Source: Candidatus Gastranaerophilales bacterium
GTDB taxonomy: Bacteria; Cyanobacteriota; Vampirovibrionia; Gastranaerophilales; Gastranaerophilaceae
Length of the DNA stretch: 57,169 bases
Assembly: GCA_944324185.1 (NCBI GenBank)
Contig: CALUVI010000008.1
Coordinates: 1 to 57,169, forward strand
Direction: 5' to 3'
A program made the position numbers and the translations under genes. The notes under the pieces were generated by a model, which saw only the letters and a list, made by a program, of their open reading frames with translations, did not search any database and was not told the origin of the DNA. Below are positions 7,550-14,304 of this stretch, piece by piece. The first letter of the stretch is position 1, and every line of letters begins with the position of its first letter.

Positions 7550-9121
7550 ATGGCTAAAGTCAAATCAAAATATGTATGTCAGAGCTGCGGATATGAAACA
7601 GCGGGTTATCTTGGTAAATGTCCGGAATGTGGAAGCTGGGGAACTTTTGTTGAAGAGTTAGATACTCCGGTTAAAAAGGCTGCACAAACAGAGCTTCCGG
7701 ATGATTTACCGCCGATGAGACTTGACGAGATTGAGATGAATTCTGAAATCAGGATGAGTACTAATATTTCAGAATTTGACAGAGTCTTAGGCGGGGGTAA
7801 ATGTATTGGGTCAGATGACGAGTCTACAGATTTGGCGTTATCAAACGGGGGTAAATGTATCGGGTCGGGTGATGAGACTACAGATGTGGCGTTATCCAAT
7901 GGTGGTAAATGTATTGGGGCGGCTTGTGGAGCTGCAAACAACGAGTCTTCCCTCGCCCCTTCGGGGAGAGGGTCAGGGAGAGGGGCTGAATCTAAATCAC
8001 AAGGGATTGTTAAAGGCTCGCTCGTCTTACTTGCAGGCGATCCGGGAATCGGTAAGTCAACACTTTTATTGCAAACCGCCGGCGAATTATGCAAAAGCGG
8101 GAAAAAAGTTCTCTATATTTCAGCGGAAGAATCAGCAGGTCAGATTAAATTAAGGGCTGAAAGATTAGAAGTAAAATCCGATAATCTTTACATTTATCCC
8201 CAGACAAATCTAGAGCTAATAAAAAAGCATATTGAAGAGATGATGCCTGATTTAGTTATTGTGGACAGTATTCAGGCTATTTACACTTCACAAATCCAGA
8301 GCTCAGCCGGAAGCGTTTCACAAATCAGGGAATGCTGCAATATGCTTATGCAGATTGCAAAAACCAAAAATATTTCAATAATTGTAATCGGGCATGTTAC
8401 AAAAGAAGGAAATATTGCGGGACCGAAGGTTCTTGAACACATGGTTGATACTGTTATTCAGTTTGAAGGGGATAAATATAAATCCTACAGGATTTTGCGT
8501 TCGATTAAAAACCGTTTCGGAAATACTTCGGAAGTCGGGATTTTTGAGATGGAAACTAAAGGCTTGAGAGAAGTTATTAATCCGAATGAACTTTTCTTAA
8601 AAGAATACAACCAGACCCAGACTCCGGGGAGTACGATTATTGTAACAAGCGAAGGTACCAGACCTCTTTTAGTAGAAATTCAGGCGCTTGTCGGAACAAC
8701 ACCTTATCCGGCGCCAAGAAGGATTGCAAACGGAGTTGATACGGGAAGAGTTTTGCAGATTCTTGCGGTTCTTGAAAAAAGAATCGGGCTAAATTTATCA
8801 AAGCAGGATGTTTATGTAAACGTTATCGGCGGAATTGATGTTAATGAGCCGGCTGCAGATTTAGGAATTGCGCTTGCAATCGTCACCTGTGTAAGAGATG
8901 TTGTTTTTGATTCCCACACGGCAATAGTCGGTGAAATCGGGCTTTCAGGTGAAATAAGGGCAGTTAATCATATTGAAAGGAGAATAACGGAAGCCCAAAA
9001 ACTCGGATTTAAGCGGATAATAATTCCGGCGGCGAATGAATTGCAGGAAGAGATTGAAGGAATTGAGATTGTGAAAGTCCGGAAAATTCTTGAAGCAATC
9101 ACAAGAGGGGTATCAAATTAG
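7550..9121 (+). CDS. radA: DNA repair protein RadA (Sms) with an in-frame repeat insertion
   Basis: RadA is a RecA-like ATPase/helicase that processes recombination intermediates. The N-terminal zinc finger is C10-x2-C13 ... C24-x2-C27. Walker A is GDPGIGKST (163-171) and the KNRFG motif follows at about 322. A Lon-like P-domain closes the protein. Ordinary RadA runs directly from RVLGGG to IVxGSLVLL. Here about 69 residues (84-152) are inserted between them. They consist of three 18-residue copies of KCIGS-x-D-E-x-T-D-x-ALSNGG type, the last truncated, then a Ser/Gly/Arg-rich piece. Without the insert the length is about 454 aa, normal for the family. The insertion is explained by DNA repeats at 7793-7998. 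Everything else looks intact. Confidence 0.93.
   Translation: MAKVKSKYVCQSCGYETAGYLGKCPECGSWGTFVEELDTPVKKAAQTELPDDLPPMRLDEIEMNSEIRMSTNISEFDRVLGGGKCIGSDDESTDLALSNGGKCIGSGDETTDVALSNGGKCIGAACGAANNESSLAPSGRGSGRGAESKSQGIVKGSLVLLAGDPGIGKSTLLLQTAGELCKSGKKVLYISAEESAGQIKLRAERLEVKSDNLYIYPQTNLELIKKHIEEMMPDLVIVDSIQAIYTSQIQSSAGSVSQIRECCNMLMQIAKTKNISIIVIGHVTKEGNIAGPKVLEHMVDTVIQFEGDKYKSYRILRSIKNRFGNTSEVGIFEMETKGLREVINPNELFLKEYNQTQTPGSTIIVTSEGTRPLLVEIQALVGTTPYPAPRRIANGVDTGRVLQILAVLEKRIGLNLSKQDVYVNVIGGIDVNEPAADLGIALAIVTCVRDVVFDSHTAIVGEIGLSGEIRAVNHIERRITEAQKLGFKRIIIPAANELQEEIEGIEIVKVRKILEAITRGVSN
7793..7998 (+). repeat. 54-bp tandem repeat plus GC-rich hairpin inside radA
   Basis: The motif GGGGGTAAATGTATTGGG and relatives occurs three times with TAAATG at 7798, 7852 and 7906, a period of 54 bp (18 codons). 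The first two units are full length; the third breaks off after about 20 bases. It is followed by a palindrome at 7950-7972, CCCTCGCCCC / GGGGAGAGGG around TTC. The same GGGGGTAAATGTAT core forms the intergenic arrays at 9633, 24598, 28397 and 47437, with different periods (49 and 56). Confidence 0.85.
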
Positions 9122-9463
9122 TTAAAGTGGTGTGGTAAATTTGTGATTTACCGCATTCTACATTTCTCACCTCTCCAATCGGAGAGGTCGCATTTGTGCG
9201 AGTGTTAGCGAGTTACAAATGCGGGTGGGGTTCTGTCAAAGTTAATCCCCATCCTAACCTGCTTGGTTGCCGGCGATAAATGAGTCTCCGGACTTTGCTT
9301 CCGCAAAGCTTCTTCACTCTCTGCCAACAATCCGCTTCCCCGATTGGGGAAGGAATGCGCTTGTGTCGTCTAATTAGTATGTAGTTTGGCTAAAACCCAA
9401 CAACAATATAGATTACCGCGAGAATTGAAGTTTTTCTCGCAATGACGCTAAGCGGGCAGCCCT

Positions 9464-9553
9464 AGTAGTGTGGAGCTTGCTCCACAGAATTTAAATTATA
9501 TAATAAATAATTAAAATTTTACACAATGCTTGTGGAGCAAGCTCCACACTACT
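9464..9553. repeat. REPIN-like element, copy 1
   Basis: Perfect 23-nt inverted ends at 9464-9486 and 9531-9553 begin AGTAGTGTGGAGC and surround an AT-rich 44-nt centre. Each end also holds its own small palindrome (TGTGGAGC / GCTCCACA). A GTAG tetranucleotide before a palindrome, in inverted pairs, is the architecture of REPINs mobilised by RAYT transposases. Confidence 0.8.
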
Positions 9554-9632
9554 GCCTAATTACTTGACATGTACAGCAATGACGACCGACTTGTAGGCTT
9601 ACTCCGTAACTTAAATCATTTCCCCCCGCTAT

Positions 9633-9825
9633 GACACCAAGCCGATAGTTTTACCTACCAACCTAATACATTTACCCCCTGGACACCCAGCCGGTAGTTT
9701 TACCTACCAACCTAATACATTTACCCCCTGGACACCAAGCCGATAGTTTTACCTACCAACCTAATACATTTACCCCCTGGACACCCAGCCGGTAGTTTTA
9801 CCTGCCAACCTAATACATTTACCCC
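9633..9825 (-). repeat. 49-bp tandem array, four units, two alternating types
   Basis: Units begin at 9633, 9682, 9731 and 9780, exactly 49 bp apart. Read on the minus strand each carries GGGGGTAAATGTATTAGG, so it belongs to the same family as the radA insert. Units 1 and 3 contain GACACCAAGCCGATAG; units 2 and 4 contain GACACCCAGCCGGTAG. This gives a 98-bp higher-order repeat and suggests duplication of a dimer. Confidence 0.9.
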
Positions 9826-9826
9826 T

Positions 9827-9852
9827 AAAAAAAAGACCTTGTAAAACCAAGG
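9827..9852 (-). terminator. Possible minus-strand terminator (small transcript?)
   Basis: On the minus strand CCTTG-6 nt-CAAGG is followed by TCTTTTTTTT. The stem is only 5 bp. No protein gene lies upstream on that strand before the divergent operon at 10019. A TTGACA at about 9928-9933 on the same strand could drive a transcript of about 80 nt ending here. The call is tentative. Confidence 0.3.
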
Positions 9853-10018
9853 CCTGTCCGTTTAAATAAGAAGAGAGAGCTTTATGCTTTTCTTAAAAAG
9901 CGTGAATAAAAAATTTTGCTAGTCAGATGTCAAATTTTTTACAAAACTTAACAAATATTTCTTTTTATTTTTGAACAAAAAAAAATATTTTTCGTTATAC
10001 TGATATAGAGGTTACAAA

Positions 10019-10366
10019 ATGGAAAATAAGTGTTCAAAATACGAAGGTTTATTTGTTTTTACTGATGATGAAACATTAAAGAAGCATCTTGCGGAATGTG
10101 AGGAATGCCGCAAAGAGCAGGAAAAAATGGACAGAGTTTCAGAATTAATAGGAGAAGTTAAGTCACATTATTATAAAAAAAGAGAAAAGAAACCTGTCTT
10201 AAAAATAGCCTGCGCTTTGATGCTGCTATTGTTTTCAACAGCCTCAATAGGTGTAATAGGAAATTATGATGCCATGATGGATACTATAGAATATGGTGAT
10301 ACTTTATCCGCAGAGGAGCTGGGATTTCCTGTCGATTCTTACGGACTCATAGTGGTGGATGAATGA
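10019..10366 (+). CDS. Zinc-finger anti-sigma factor, single membrane span
   Basis: The 115-aa protein has the ZAS/zf-HC2 pattern H-x3-C-x2-C in KKHLAECEECRKE (about residues 22-34), a charged linker, and one transmembrane helix at about 62-80 (VLKIACALMLLLFSTASIGVIG). The periplasmic tail is short and acidic. Such proteins hold an ECF sigma factor at the membrane until an envelope signal releases it. The partner follows immediately, overlapping by ATGA. GAGG lies 7 nt before the ATG and TATACT further up. The order anti-sigma then sigma is less usual than the reverse. Confidence 0.8.
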   Translation: MENKCSKYEGLFVFTDDETLKKHLAECEECRKEQEKMDRVSELIGEVKSHYYKKREKKPVLKIACALMLLLFSTASIGVIGNYDAMMDTIEYGDTLSAEELGFPVDSYGLIVVDE

Positions 10367-10860
10367 ACTTTAACGAATTAATTAAAACTAATAAAAATAA
10401 TATTAAAAATATAATCAGGCTGATTACCAAAAGTGAAAATGAAGATTTGGAACAAGAGGTATATATAAAGCTATGGAAAAATTCTGAAAAATACAAAGAG
10501 CAGGGGGCTCTGAAAAGCTGGGTCGGAACTATTGCCAAAAATACATCTAAGGATTATTTAAAATCAGCTGTATTCAGGTATGAAAAAGATTCAACTTCCG
10601 AAGAGTTTGTGCTCACAAGTATACAGGACAAGAAAAAATCTCCGGAAGGCAATATTCTGGCTCTTGAGCGCCGGCAGAGAATAATTAAAGCTATAGATGG
10701 TTTGAAACCGAAACTCAGAGAAACCATAATGTTGTGTGAGATATACGGATACACTTATGAAGAAGCGGCACAAAAATTAAAATGCCCTATCGGCACAATA
10801 AAATCAAGAATATATAATGCAAAAAAAGAGCTTGCAGATAAGTTAGAAGATTTATTATAA
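10363..10860 (+). CDS. ECF-type RNA polymerase sigma factor
   Basis: Of 165 aa, region 2 covers residues 15-75 (DLEQEVYIKLWKNSEKYKEQGALKSWVGTIAKN) and region 4 residues 105-160 (LKPKLRETIMLCEIYGYTYEEAAQKLKCPIGTIKSRIYNAKKEL), with the helix-turn-helix clearly visible. There is no region 3, as in all ECF factors. The start codon overlaps the anti-sigma stop (ATGA), so synthesis is coupled to its inhibitor. The Spy-like gene 18 nt downstream is a likely member of its regulon. An envelope-stress role is inferred from this context. Confidence 0.88.
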   Translation: MNFNELIKTNKNNIKNIIRLITKSENEDLEQEVYIKLWKNSEKYKEQGALKSWVGTIAKNTSKDYLKSAVFRYEKDSTSEEFVLTSIQDKKKSPEGNILALERRQRIIKAIDGLKPKLRETIMLCEIYGYTYEEAAQKLKCPIGTIKSRIYNAKKELADKLEDLL

Positions 10861-10877
10861 AACAAGAGAGGTAAGTT

Positions 10878-11435
10878 ATGAAAAAATTAGCAATTATGAT
10901 GTGTGCATTATGCATCGTATCATCAGCAGCTTATGCTGCCGGAGAAAAAATCGGCGGAGCCGAGGCTGCAACAAATGTGCAGACAACAAACGAAGGGATA
11001 AAAAATCCGCCTTCAAAAGAAGAAATGATTAAACTGAGAAAGGCAAGAGAAGCTGCCTTTGAACAGAAATTAGGTTTAACGGAAGCTCAGAAAGCAAAAG
11101 TTAAGGAGCTTCGTATTGAAGGTCGCAAAAAAATGAAACCAGTAATGGAGCAGATTAAATTAAAGAGACAGGAAGCAAGAGTAGTAAAATTATCAAGAAT
11201 TTCTGTTGAAATGCAGGAAGAAAAGCTTGCTGTAATTGATAAAGAGCTTGCAAAATTAGAAAAACAGGCAAATCAAATCAGAAAACAGAATATGAAAGAT
11301 TTTGAATCAATTTTGACAAGAGATCAAAAGAAGATTCTTAAGCAGATGAAAAAAGAAGGCAGGGAAAATTTTAAAAGAGGTCAGCGTCCATGCCCTCCGC
11401 CTTGCCCTCCTCAAGCAGACATTGAACAAAAATAG
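10878..11435 (+). CDS. Spy/CpxP-like periplasmic protein
   Basis: A signal peptide (KKLAIMMCALCIVSSAAYA) is followed by a long charged helical region. At about residues 68-80 it has LGLTEAQKAKVKELR, matching the LTxxQ motif of the CpxP/Spy family. These are periplasmic chaperones or sensors that respond to envelope or metal stress. Length 185 aa is normal. The C-terminus is a Cys/Pro-rich tail (CPPPCPPQ). The gene follows the sigma factor within 18 nt, with AGAGAGG before its ATG. Its last 35 bases and the terminator are duplicated at 12166. Confidence 0.8.
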   Translation: MKKLAIMMCALCIVSSAAYAAGEKIGGAEAATNVQTTNEGIKNPPSKEEMIKLRKAREAAFEQKLGLTEAQKAKVKELRIEGRKKMKPVMEQIKLKRQEARVVKLSRISVEMQEEKLAVIDKELAKLEKQANQIRKQNMKDFESILTRDQKKILKQMKKEGRENFKRGQRPCPPPCPPQADIEQK

Positions 11436-11477
11436 CATTATGGAAACGGGCGGGAAAAATTTCCCGCCCGTTTCTTT
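11401..11477 (+). repeat. 77-bp direct repeat, left copy (end of Spy-like gene plus terminator)
   Basis: This segment matches 12166-12242 at 73 of 77 positions by eye. It holds the last ten codons of the Spy-like gene and the whole terminator. The two copies flank the toxin-antitoxin cassette. Confidence 0.9.
11443..11477 (+). terminator. Rho-independent terminator of the sigma/Spy operon
   Basis: A 14-bp stem (GAAACGGGCGGGAA with its complement) and a 4-nt loop are followed by TTT. It starts 8 nt after the stop codon of the Spy-like gene. Confidence 0.9.
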
Positions 11478-11511
11478 ATAAATATGATTGTTTTGACATA
11501 GCGTTTGAGTA

Positions 11512-11814
11512 TTACAGTATTGAACAAACATCTTGATAAGTCGTTAAAATTCTCAGTATTCTTAAAGTTTTGTTATCAATAATTCTATAGATAATCAAAT
11601 AATTCTTTTTAACAATATAAAATTTTACATCCAAATATGTAAAATCTTCTCTTGATTTACCAAGATGAGGATGCTTGCACAAAGTTTTAAATGTTTTGTA
11701 AAATAATTTTATAAATTTTGTTGCAGCAGTTTTATTGTCTTTGGCAATATAATCCGAAATTATTTCAATGTCATTATATGCTTTACTTGTAATTTCAAGT
11801 TCTAAATCATTCAT
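11512..11814 (-). CDS. parE: RelE/ParE-family toxin
   Basis: The 100-aa protein reads MNDLELEITSKAYNDIEIISDYIAKD, then a region KTLCKHPHLGKSREDFTYLDVKFYIVKKNYLIIYRI. This is the typical RelE/ParE pattern: an N-terminal helical pair, a 'HPxLG' loop and a C-terminal beta sheet ending in an arginine-rich strand. ParE toxins poison DNA gyrase and RelE toxins cut mRNA on ribosomes; the sequence alone does not decide between them, but the ParD-like partner favours ParE. The ATG overlaps the antitoxin gene by 8 nt, antitoxin first. Base composition is AT-rich. Confidence 0.85.
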   Translation of the reverse strand: MNDLELEITSKAYNDIEIISDYIAKDNKTAATKFIKLFYKTFKTLCKHPHLGKSREDFTYLDVKFYIVKKNYLIIYRIIDNKTLRILRILTTYQDVCSIL

Positions 11815-12043
11815 ATTTTTTAATCAATTTTTCCATCGCAGAATGTCCGTCTAAAATTATGGTATCGTTCCAGCCTTCTTCAATCTCCTTATTTAACTGC
11901 TCAATTCTTTCTTGAGATATTTTATCCTTGGAAGCCATCATTCTTAAAGCCTCCCTAATGACTTCGCTGACTGAATTATATAACCCGGATGCAACTTTAT
12001 CCTGTACAAATTTTTCTAATGTTGGTGTTAAAGATATGTTCAT
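11807..12043 (-). CDS. parD: ParD/CopG-type antitoxin
   Basis: I start at the ATG at 12043, preceded by GAGG, giving 78 aa; an ATG at 12055 would add four residues and overlaps that Shine-Dalgarno. The N-terminus MNISLTPTLEKFVQDKVASG followed by YNSVSEVIREALRMM is the ribbon-helix-helix fold of ParD antitoxins. The acidic C-terminus (EEGWNDTIILDGHSAMEKLIKKYE) would wrap the toxin. It binds and neutralises the downstream toxin and probably represses its own promoter, where an inverted repeat is visible. Confidence 0.87.
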   Translation of the reverse strand: MNISLTPTLEKFVQDKVASGLYNSVSEVIREALRMMASKDKISQERIEQLNKEIEEGWNDTIILDGHSAMEKLIKKYE

Positions 12044-12075
12044 AAAATGCCTCATTTATATCAATATATATCTAT

Positions 12076-12104
12076 ATAATAACAAAGATTGTTATAATTT
12101 TCAA
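12076..12104 (-). promoter_or_regulatory. Toxin-antitoxin promoter with operator palindrome
   Basis: On the minus strand TTGAAA (12099-12104) and TATTAT (12076-12081) are 17 nt apart. Between and overlapping them is a perfect 7-bp inverted repeat ATAACAA-n3-TTGTTAT (12079-12095). Its position suits autorepression by the ribbon-helix-helix antitoxin. Confidence 0.65.
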
Positions 12105-12165
12105 TTGTATAAATAAATTTTATAACATTCGAGAAGCTCGATTGTGCATACTTGCTCAACAATAA

Positions 12166-12242
12166 CTTGCCCTCCTGAAACAGATATTGAACAAAAATAG
12201 CATTATGGAAATGGGCGGGAAAAATTTCCCGCCCGTTTCTTT
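12166..12242 (+). repeat. 77-bp direct repeat, right copy
   Basis: It repeats 11401-11477 with four substitutions. It still encodes CPPETDIEQK and a stop, in place of CPPQADIEQK, although no gene body precedes it. The terminator (12208-12244) is preserved. Confidence 0.9.
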
Positions 12243-12244
12243 TT
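12208..12244 (+). terminator. Duplicated terminator hairpin
   Basis: The stem is the same as at 11443 with one C-to-T change that leaves a G-T pair, followed by a longer T run. It lies just beyond the stop of the minus-strand gene at 12265 and may serve both strands. Confidence 0.75.
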
Positions 12245-12264
12245 GTAGTGTAGTAATTTATATA

Positions 12265-13581
12265 TTATTGCTGTCTGTTAATCTGTTCCAGCGCTCTTGC
12301 TGCTGACATTGCAACCTGCGGGTTCGGATCTGCCTGAGCTAAGGAGTAGAGAGTAGATAATTCGTCCTTGTATTCTTTTCTCTGAATATATCTGAGTGAA
12401 TCAATAGCAGCAATCTTTACTCCTGCATTCGGACTGTATCTGAGAGCGTCAACAATTGCGGCTGAGCCCGGAAGATCCGTAAACGGAACTACATTCCCTG
12501 TATGTCTTTCTACTTCATCAGTATAAACTTTTGTAAGAATTGCCATTGTAGTCAGGGCGTATTCTTTGTTGCGTTCTGCCATTTCAAGCGGCGAGAGTTC
12601 GTTTGCCAGCGCAAAATCAGCTTCTGTTATCTGATAAGGAAGTTTTATATCCTTACGGTTTTGCTGTCTTGCATTCTCTATAAGAATAAAGTTTGTAATT
12701 AATTTTTTTCTTGCATCTATCTGAGCGTCAGACGGTGCTGCAAGGTTAGTTGTATCTTTTTTAGAAATATCTATCAAGCTTGAAAATACATCTCTTACAA
12801 GGTAAGGTACCGCATTTTGAGGATTGTCAAGAGAAATTCTTGCGATTTCTTCCATCTGCTGCGCCTGTACATCATAGTTTTCACTCTTTAGATTAGATAA
12901 AACAAGCGGAATATCAACTTCAGGAGTTATTTCTTCTCCGGGAATAATTTCCGGTCTTTTGACCTGAACATTGTTATCTGCTTTTACTTTTGCCTCATCA
13001 TCAGCCCCGTGAAAAGCTATTTCATTTTCACCTTTTTCAGCTTCTACAGTTGTATAATTAGGCACCGGAACTTCCGGTTTGGTTTCTTCCGTAACGGCTG
13101 CTTTATTATCAGTTTCAATTGTTTCGTTTTCGCCTGCTTCAACATTCTCGGCTGCAACGATAGTTTCTGTTTCTTCCTGAATTTCCTCCGGAGCTATTTC
13201 AGGAGTTTCGTTTTTTACAACCTCTTCAGCCTCTTCGGCTTCTTCCGGCTCAGGAAATTCCAATCCCATTTCTAATTCGTTTTCCATTTTAGGAAGAATA
13301 ACATTTGTTGTATGATATGTTACCGGAAACTTTACCGGACAAGGATTAAAATTCATCATATCGCATGTTATAAGTTCTTCTGCATACGGATAATCATAAA
13401 CTTTTTTAGGTTCGGTGTTAACTGTCGGATTGTCTATTTCAATATTGACCGCATTGTAGATTCCGTTATCGTCTACATAACTTGTTTTTTTGTCACCGGC
13501 ATTAACCTCCGGTTTTTTTATATTAATCTTTACTGCGTTATAATTCGGTCTGTTAACACTATAATCAAATGATTGAACCAT
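12265..13581 (-). CDS. Acidic, partly disordered protein with C-terminal HEAT-like repeats
   Basis: The 438-aa protein has three parts. Residues 1-80 contain two related strands of the type NYNAVKINIKKPEVN and IYNAVNIEIDNPTVN. Residues about 105-235 are highly acidic and Pro/Thr-rich, so probably disordered. Residues about 240-438 are helical; the end (GSAAIVDALRYSPNAGVKIAAIDSL ... NPQVAMSAARALEQI) has the alternating pattern of HEAT repeats, which serve as protein-binding scaffolds. There is no signal peptide. AAGGAAG precedes the ATG. I do not recognise the full-length family. Confidence 0.75.
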   Translation of the reverse strand: MVQSFDYSVNRPNYNAVKINIKKPEVNAGDKKTSYVDDNGIYNAVNIEIDNPTVNTEPKKVYDYPYAEELITCDMMNFNPCPVKFPVTYHTTNVILPKMENELEMGLEFPEPEEAEEAEEVVKNETPEIAPEEIQEETETIVAAENVEAGENETIETDNKAAVTEETKPEVPVPNYTTVEAEKGENEIAFHGADDEAKVKADNNVQVKRPEIIPGEEITPEVDIPLVLSNLKSENYDVQAQQMEEIARISLDNPQNAVPYLVRDVFSSLIDISKKDTTNLAAPSDAQIDARKKLITNFILIENARQQNRKDIKLPYQITEADFALANELSPLEMAERNKEYALTTMAILTKVYTDEVERHTGNVVPFTDLPGSAAIVDALRYSPNAGVKIAAIDSLRYIQRKEYKDELSTLYSLAQADPNPQVAMSAARALEQINRQQ

Positions 13582-13701
13582 ATTTTACTTCCTTTCGACA
13601 CATACATATCTGATATGTTAAAGCCTGTAAACATGAAAAATTGCTTAAATCCGGAAGGATTTTTACAAATATTTACAAGAAATATTAGAATATGAATAAC
13701 A

Positions 13702-14304
13702 TTAAAGATTAATAACGTCAAGCCCTTTAAATTCAAATATTGTTCTTGTGTTGTTTTTAAGCTTTTCTTCTGCAAGCAGGCAGCCGACAATTGCTTCCAA
13801 TTGCGCAACAGGCATCATATTTGAAGGAAGAGAATTAAACCCGTATTCTAATTTGAGCGCGGACTGAAGGAATTTGCAATCAGCGCTTGAGCGTTCTTTA
13901 AAATTGGAGTAAAGGTTAAACCTTTGTCTTGTAAGATAAATTTCAAATCTTGAAATATCAACGCCCCCGGATTTTAGTTTCAAAAACAATTCACTTCCTC
14001 TTGTTGAAAAACGCTGCATCCAGTTATCTCTGTTCGGAAACTCTGTTTCTCCGGAATGAATAAGCTGGTAAGGCTTTGATAAGACCCGCCATTTCCCTTC
14101 AAGCATTGTGTTATCCCACGGAAGAGAAATACAAAATACAGAATCCTTAACAGAAGAATAATTATCCAGAAAAAATTGGACATCGTTCATAGAAAACAAT
14201 TTGTCTACGTAAATCAGTTTTCCCGTTGAAATTTCTCTTACCGCAACTCCGCTTTCTACTGATGAAGTTGGACCCAGTGACATTCCTACCGAAAATTGTA
14301 TCAT
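13702..14304 (-). CDS. Hypothetical protein coupled to motB
   Basis: The 200-aa protein starts MIQFSVGMSLGPTSSVESG and has no signal peptide. The opening beta strand followed by a G-x-x-x-G-P-T-S-S loop, then a second strand, could be an RNase H/actin-like fold, but this is only a visual impression. A conserved-looking centre is NRDNWMQRFSTRGSELFLKLKSGG. Its start codon overlaps the motB stop (ATGA), so it is made together with the motor proteins and may have a related role. No family is recognised. Confidence 0.65.
   Translation of the reverse strand: MIQFSVGMSLGPTSSVESGVAVREISTGKLIYVDKLFSMNDVQFFLDNYSSVKDSVFCISLPWDNTMLEGKWRVLSKPYQLIHSGETEFPNRDNWMQRFSTRGSELFLKLKSGGVDISRFEIYLTRQRFNLYSNFKERSSADCKFLQSALKLEYGFNSLPSNMMPVAQLEAIVGCLLAEEKLKNNTRTIFEFKGLDVINL

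Larger units (their letters stand above)
9122..10018. other. Repeat-rich intergenic island
   Basis: No protein-like frame is present in these 900 bases. From left to right I see several hairpins (CCTCTCC-AATC-GGAGAGG at 9170-9187; GCATTTGT ... ACAAATGC at 9190-9222; CTTCCCC-GATT-GGGGAAG near 9336-9353), a REPIN-like element (9464-9553), a four-copy 49-bp array (9633-9825), a possible minus-strand terminator (9827-9852), and the promoter region of the anti-sigma/sigma operon with TATACT at about 9998. Confidence 0.7.

Noticed and set aside
7606-8153. Overlapping frames in the repeat part of radA (162 aa minus, 115 aa plus)
   Set aside because: They arise because the 54-bp repeat keeps all frames open; the RadA frame is the one with continuous homology on both sides.
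9633-9825. CRISPR array
   Set aside because: Units are contiguous 49-bp tandem copies without unique spacers, and no cas gene is nearby.
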